Below are positions 4,965 to 7,705 of a stretch of DNA of 7,705 bases, piece by piece. Source of the DNA: an uncultured Clostridia bacterium (GTDB lineage: Bacteria; Bacillota; Clostridia; Oscillospirales; Acutalibacteraceae); contig CAMJYF010000070.1 in assembly GCA_946409885.1 (NCBI GenBank), positions 1 to 7,705 on the forward strand. The letters are read 5' to 3'. The notes under the pieces are model-generated. The model saw only the letters and a list, made by a program, of their open reading frames with translations, had not been told where the DNA came from and made no database searches. Position numbers and translations under genes: made by a program. Numbering within the stretch: the stretch's first letter is position 1; each line of letters opens with the position of its first letter.

Positions 4965-7705
4965 TTACCACTTCGTCGGGTCCTCCAGCTTCACGCTGGC
5001 CCGCAGGATCAGACGGGCGTCGGAGGATTCGATGGTGCCGTTGTGATCCACGTCGGCGGCGATATAGGCCGCGCTGTCCTCCGCGTAGTCTTCCAGCTTT
5101 ACGCTGGCCCGCAGCGCCAGCCGCGCGTCGCCGGAGGTCAGCTCTCCGTCGCCGTCCACGTCGCCCGTCATCACTTCGGGCTTTTCCGGCAGAACGACCG
5201 TCACCTCGGCGGCGGCCGTCAGGTCGGTCCCCTCCAGCGCAAAGGTCAGCTTGGCCGTGCCGGGCATCTCGCCGGTCACGGTCAGAGCCGCTTTGCCCTC
5301 CTCATCCAGTGTTACTGTCTTTTGGGACAGGGTGAGGATGGCGCTTTCGCAGGAAACGGTCACGGTTCTGCCCGCGGCGTTTGCGGCGGAAACGGCGATC
5401 TCCGCCGTCTTACCATAGGTAACGGAAGCGGTTTGCTCGACGGAAAGATCCTTCGGTTCCTCCGTCACCGCAAAGGTGCCCGTGCAGGTGTAAAGCTTTT
5501 TGCCCGCGTAGTTTTTGATATCGCTGTAATCGTAGGTCCTCGTCCAGACGCCCAGCCCGTTTTCATCTCCGTCGGTTTCACCCGGAACGGGGAAGGCGGG
5601 ATCGGCGGCCTTCGCAGGCGTTCCGGTATCGTCGTCGGCTTCCGCCGCTTCCTGCAGCCGCACCGTTACCGTGTCGGCAAAGGGCTTATCCGGCGTAAAG
5701 CGGAAGGCGGTGGCGTAGAACACGCCGCTGTTTTCCGCCGTCTCGGTTTTGTCCAGCGGTTCTATCTTGCCGGTATAGCCGTCGAATACCACGGTTCCCG
5801 TATTGACGGAATCGATATCCATGTAGGTGCTGAAGAGAAGGTCCGCGTGGTCCTTGTGCAGATACAGCGTCTTTACCGTCGGGTTTTCGTTGGTCTCCAG
5901 CGCCAGGAAAACGTCCTTCCACTCCGGCGGCACGTCCATCCAGTCGCTTGCGGCGGTTTTACAGCCGCTTTTGGTTGCCCTTACCTGCCACTGGCCCTTG
6001 GGCACGTCCCAGGCGAAGGCGCCGTCCGAAAGGGTGGTGATGGGGTTGGTCTGCCCGGCTTCCGCGGCGTTCCACAGCAGCTCGCGGCCCTCTTCGTCCT
6101 TATAGTAGACGCTGACTGTTGCGCCTTCGATTTTGTTGGACTGCACCGCCTCGTACACGTAGCCAGAGGGATCGATCAGGAAATGGAAGCGGATGGTCAC
6201 GCCGCAGTCGAAGGCCTTGCCGTCCTTGTCCACGCCCTCCACGGTGAATACGCCGGGCACGTAGTAGCGGTCCGTATCCTCAAAGAAGCCTTCCCCGCTG
6301 AACCACTGGCCGGTGACCTCGTTGTAAGTGAGCGCCATCTTTTTGCTGACGCCGTTTTCCGTGCTGACCACCCACAGCTTTTCGATGCGGTCGCTGTTGG
6401 AAACGGCCACGCGGAACGCGAAGGGATTCCCCGGCACGATGGTGAAATTGGGGACTGTCACACGCAGGTTCTTTTCGTTGACCGTGGCGCTGTAATAGCT
6501 GTGGCGCAGCTCAAATTCCCTGAACACCACGGCGTTGGGACGGTAGGTGACCGTTTCCTCGGCGGAGACGGTCTTCCGGTCGTAGGTGACCTCCGCTTTC
6601 AGCGTGAGGCTGTCGCCGTCCTGCGCGCCGGTCAGGGGCAATACGGCGCTCCAGTGTCCGGAACCGGCCGCCGTGACCGTGGCCGCCTCTTTGCCGTCAA
6701 GGGAGAGCTTCACCTGCGCGCCGGGCGTGGCGAAGCCGTAGGCCTCCGCCGTGGGCTCGTTCACCGCCGGGGCGGTATACATCGTCAGATAGGCCTCGTC
6801 CAGCACCGTAAAGGCGCGGTTGTTCTCCTTTGCCCAGGTTTCGGCATAGGAGCCCGGCCTGCCGTAGATGACGGTATGCTCCGGGATGGCATCATATTTG
6901 ATTTCTGTCACGCTGGCGGGGATGTTGATCCCGGCCAGGCTGTCGCAGCCACTGAAGGCATAGTAGCCGATGGAGGTTAAGCCTTCTACAAGGGAGACGC
7001 TTACCAGGTTTTTGCAGTTCGCGAAAGCGGATCCGCCGATCGTTTTAACGCTTTTCGGAATCGCGATCTCTGTCAGGCCGTCGCAGCTGCTGAACGCGCC
7101 GTAGTCGATTTCTGTCAGCTGATCCGACAGGCGGATCCCGGTCAGCCCGTCGCAGTATGTGAATGCGTCTGACCCAATGTACGTCACACTGTCGGGAATG
7201 ACCAGCTCCCCGGTCAGTCCGGTGCAGCCGGAAAAGGCATACTCTCCGATCTCGGTCACGCCGTTCGGAATGTCAAGGGAGGTAAGACCCTTGCAGCCGG
7301 AGAAACCGCTCAGTGATTTGACGGACGAGGGGATCGTGATCTGCTTCAGATCCGTCCTGCCGCTGAACGCGTTATAGACGATGGCGGTAACGCCGTCCGG
7401 CAGTTGGCTGGCGGAACCGCCTGCCTGCACCGCTTTTGTCTCTTTGTTTATGATGCAGTCGCCCTCGCTGTAATAGACGGGGTTGTCGGCGTGGACCGTT
7501 CCCCGCTCCATGGCGGAACAATAGGAGAACGCCGACTCGCCGATCATCGTCACGCTCTTCGGGATCGCGATCTCCTTCAGCGCGGAGCAATCCCGGAACG
7601 CGCCGGTATCAATGGTCCGCAGGCTTTCCGGCAGAACGATTTCCGTCAGCGCCGCGCAGCGCCGGAACGCGTAGGTCCCGATGGAAATCAACCCCTCATG
7701 GAAGG
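4965..7705 (-). CDS. BspA-type LRR surface protein with Ig-like domains and C-terminal type I dockerin (5' end outside window)
   Basis: About 912 residues are visible; the frame stays open through the right edge, so the N-terminus and any signal peptide are missing. Residues are numbered from the TTG at 7691, which is unlikely to be the start because it lies inside a repeat unit. LRR_5 (BspA) repeats fill about 1-275 and are capped by a YGRPGSYAETWAKEN motif. Beta-rich Ig-like domains follow (about 300-385 and 386-505), then a carboxypeptidase-regulatory-like fold beginning IDPSGYVYEAV (506-600), an SbsA-like Ig domain (STYMDIDSVNTG, about 605-680), an Asp-rich linker (about 681-712) and a last Ig-like domain (745-835). 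Residues 843-908 are a dockerin: two calcium loops 36 residues apart, D844/D846/D848/D855 and D880/D882/N884/D891, each followed by DARL-LRASVKLE helices. It should be extracellular, as an adhesin or scaffold-attached protein. Dockerins bind cohesins, so a partner is expected elsewhere in the genome. I see no catalytic domain. Confidence 0.88.
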   Translation of the reverse strand, partial: FHEGLISIGTYAFRRCAALTEIVLPESLRTIDTGAFRDCSALKEIAIPKSVTMIGESAFSYCSAMERGTVHADNPVYYSEGDCIINKETKAVQAGGSASQLPDGVTAIVYNAFSGRTDLKQITIPSSVKSLSGFSGCKGLTSLDIPNGVTEIGEYAFSGCTGLTGELVIPDSVTYIGSDAFTYCDGLTGIRLSDQLTEIDYGAFSSCDGLTEIAIPKSVKTIGGSAFANCKNLVSVSLVEGLTSIGYYAFSGCDSLAGINIPASVTEIKYDAIPEHTVIYGRPGSYAETWAKENNRAFTVLDEAYLTMYTAPAVNEPTAEAYGFATPGAQVKLSLDGKEAATVTAAGSGHWSAVLPLTGAQDGDSLTLKAEVTYDRKTVSAEETVTYRPNAVVFREFELRHSYYSATVNEKNLRVTVPNFTIVPGNPFAFRVAVSNSDRIEKLWVVSTENGVSKKMALTYNEVTGQWFSGEGFFEDTDRYYVPGVFTVEGVDKDGKAFDCGVTIRFHFLIDPSGYVYEAVQSNKIEGATVSVYYKDEEGRELLWNAAEAGQTNPITTLSDGAFAWDVPKGQWQVRATKSGCKTAASDWMDVPPEWKDVFLALETNENPTVKTLYLHKDHADLLFSTYMDIDSVNTGTVVFDGYTGKIEPLDKTETAENSGVFYATAFRFTPDKPFADTVTVRLQEAAEADDDTGTPAKAADPAFPVPGETDGDENGLGVWTRTYDYSDIKNYAGKKLYTCTGTFAVTEEPKDLSVEQTASVTYGKTAEIAVSAANAAGRTVTVSCESAILTLSQKTVTLDEEGKAALTVTGEMPGTAKLTFALEGTDLTAAAEVTVVLPEKPEVMTGDVDGDGELTSGDARLALRASVKLEDYAEDSAAYIAADVDHNGTIESSDARLILRASVKLEDPTKW
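4968..5162 (-). repeat. duplicated dockerin F-hand repeat (108-bp period)
   Basis: The two dockerin halves recur at a 108-bp (36-residue) period. The helix-coding stretch is nearly identical at DNA level: CTTCACGCTGGCCCGCAG near 4989 and CTTTACGCTGGCCCGCAG near 5097. This is the internal duplication typical of type I dockerins. Residue 844 (D) is encoded at 5160-5162. Confidence 0.85.
6867..7705 (-). repeat. BspA-like LRR_5 repeat array, about ten units plus a partial one
   Basis: Units of about 23 residues follow the pattern IP-x-x-V-x-x-I-G-x-x-A-F-x-x-C-x-x-L-x-x-I. Ten can be traced, plus a partial one at the window edge. One is interrupted by a spacer of about 30 residues (VHADNPVYYSEG onward, residues 66-96). 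The last unit decays into the DAIPEHTVIYG cap. Units beginning IPKSV occur twice (residues 43-47 and 211-215) with similar flanking DNA, which hints at internal duplication. Confidence 0.85.

Noticed and set aside
5043..6980. 645-codon open frame on the plus strand opposite the dockerin/LRR gene
   Set aside because: It lies antisense to a gene with recognisable domains, has no family motifs or ribosome-binding site, and is explained by GC-rich codon use keeping the opposite frame open.
7689..7691. TTG as the true start of the LRR protein
   Set aside because: It falls inside a repeat unit whose preceding residues (F-H-E-G) continue the frame to the window edge. There is no spaced ribosome-binding site and no signal peptide.

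Overview
The window looks like chromosomal DNA from a spore-forming, fairly GC-rich member of the Clostridia, most likely a gut Oscillospiraceae-type organism. That placement is inferred from four things: a recognisable spoVAE, a BspA-type leucine-rich-repeat surface protein ending in a type I dockerin, strong AAGGAGG/GGAGG ribosome-binding sites, and a GC-rich multi-hairpin intergenic repeat of a kind I remember from such genomes. No rRNA, tRNA, CRISPR array, transposase or phage gene is visible.

Layout. Positions 1-303 are AT-rich (about 28 % G+C by hand count) with no gene, but hold promoter-like sequences and several perfect inverted repeats. Next is a secreted endonuclease/exonuclease/phosphatase-fold (EEP) enzyme (304-1380, +), closed by an intrinsic terminator (1409-1439). 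A 431-bp gap follows, mostly filled by a roughly 200-bp non-coding repeat made of consecutive hairpins and bracketed by 8-bp inverted ends (1446-1646). A good sigma-A promoter (1755-1783) then serves a cytoplasmic PHP-fold phosphoesterase (1812-3221, +), which has its own terminator (3242-3290). A short stretch with a sigma-G-like promoter (3349-3377) leads into spoVAE (3410-3763, +). After a small repeat-bearing gap and another sigma-A promoter (3867-3894) comes a ten-helix EamA/DMT permease (3923-4801, +). On the opposite strand, a large dockerin-bearing LRR surface protein (4965-7705, -) runs in from beyond the right edge and converges on the permease.

How the genes relate. Each plus-strand gene appears to have its own promoter, and the first two have clear terminators, so this reads as single-gene transcription units rather than an operon or an integrated system. 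Two products (EEP and PHP) are metal-dependent phosphoesterases, but one is exported and the other cytoplasmic, so a shared pathway is speculation. The firmest point of interest is a spoVAE separated from its usual spoVAC and spoVAD partners yet carrying its own forespore-type promoter. I see no clear evidence of a previously undescribed multi-gene system. The best leads are the orphan spoVAE unit, the hairpin-array repeat, the dockerin on a non-enzymatic LRR protein, and the two uncharacterised phosphoesterases.
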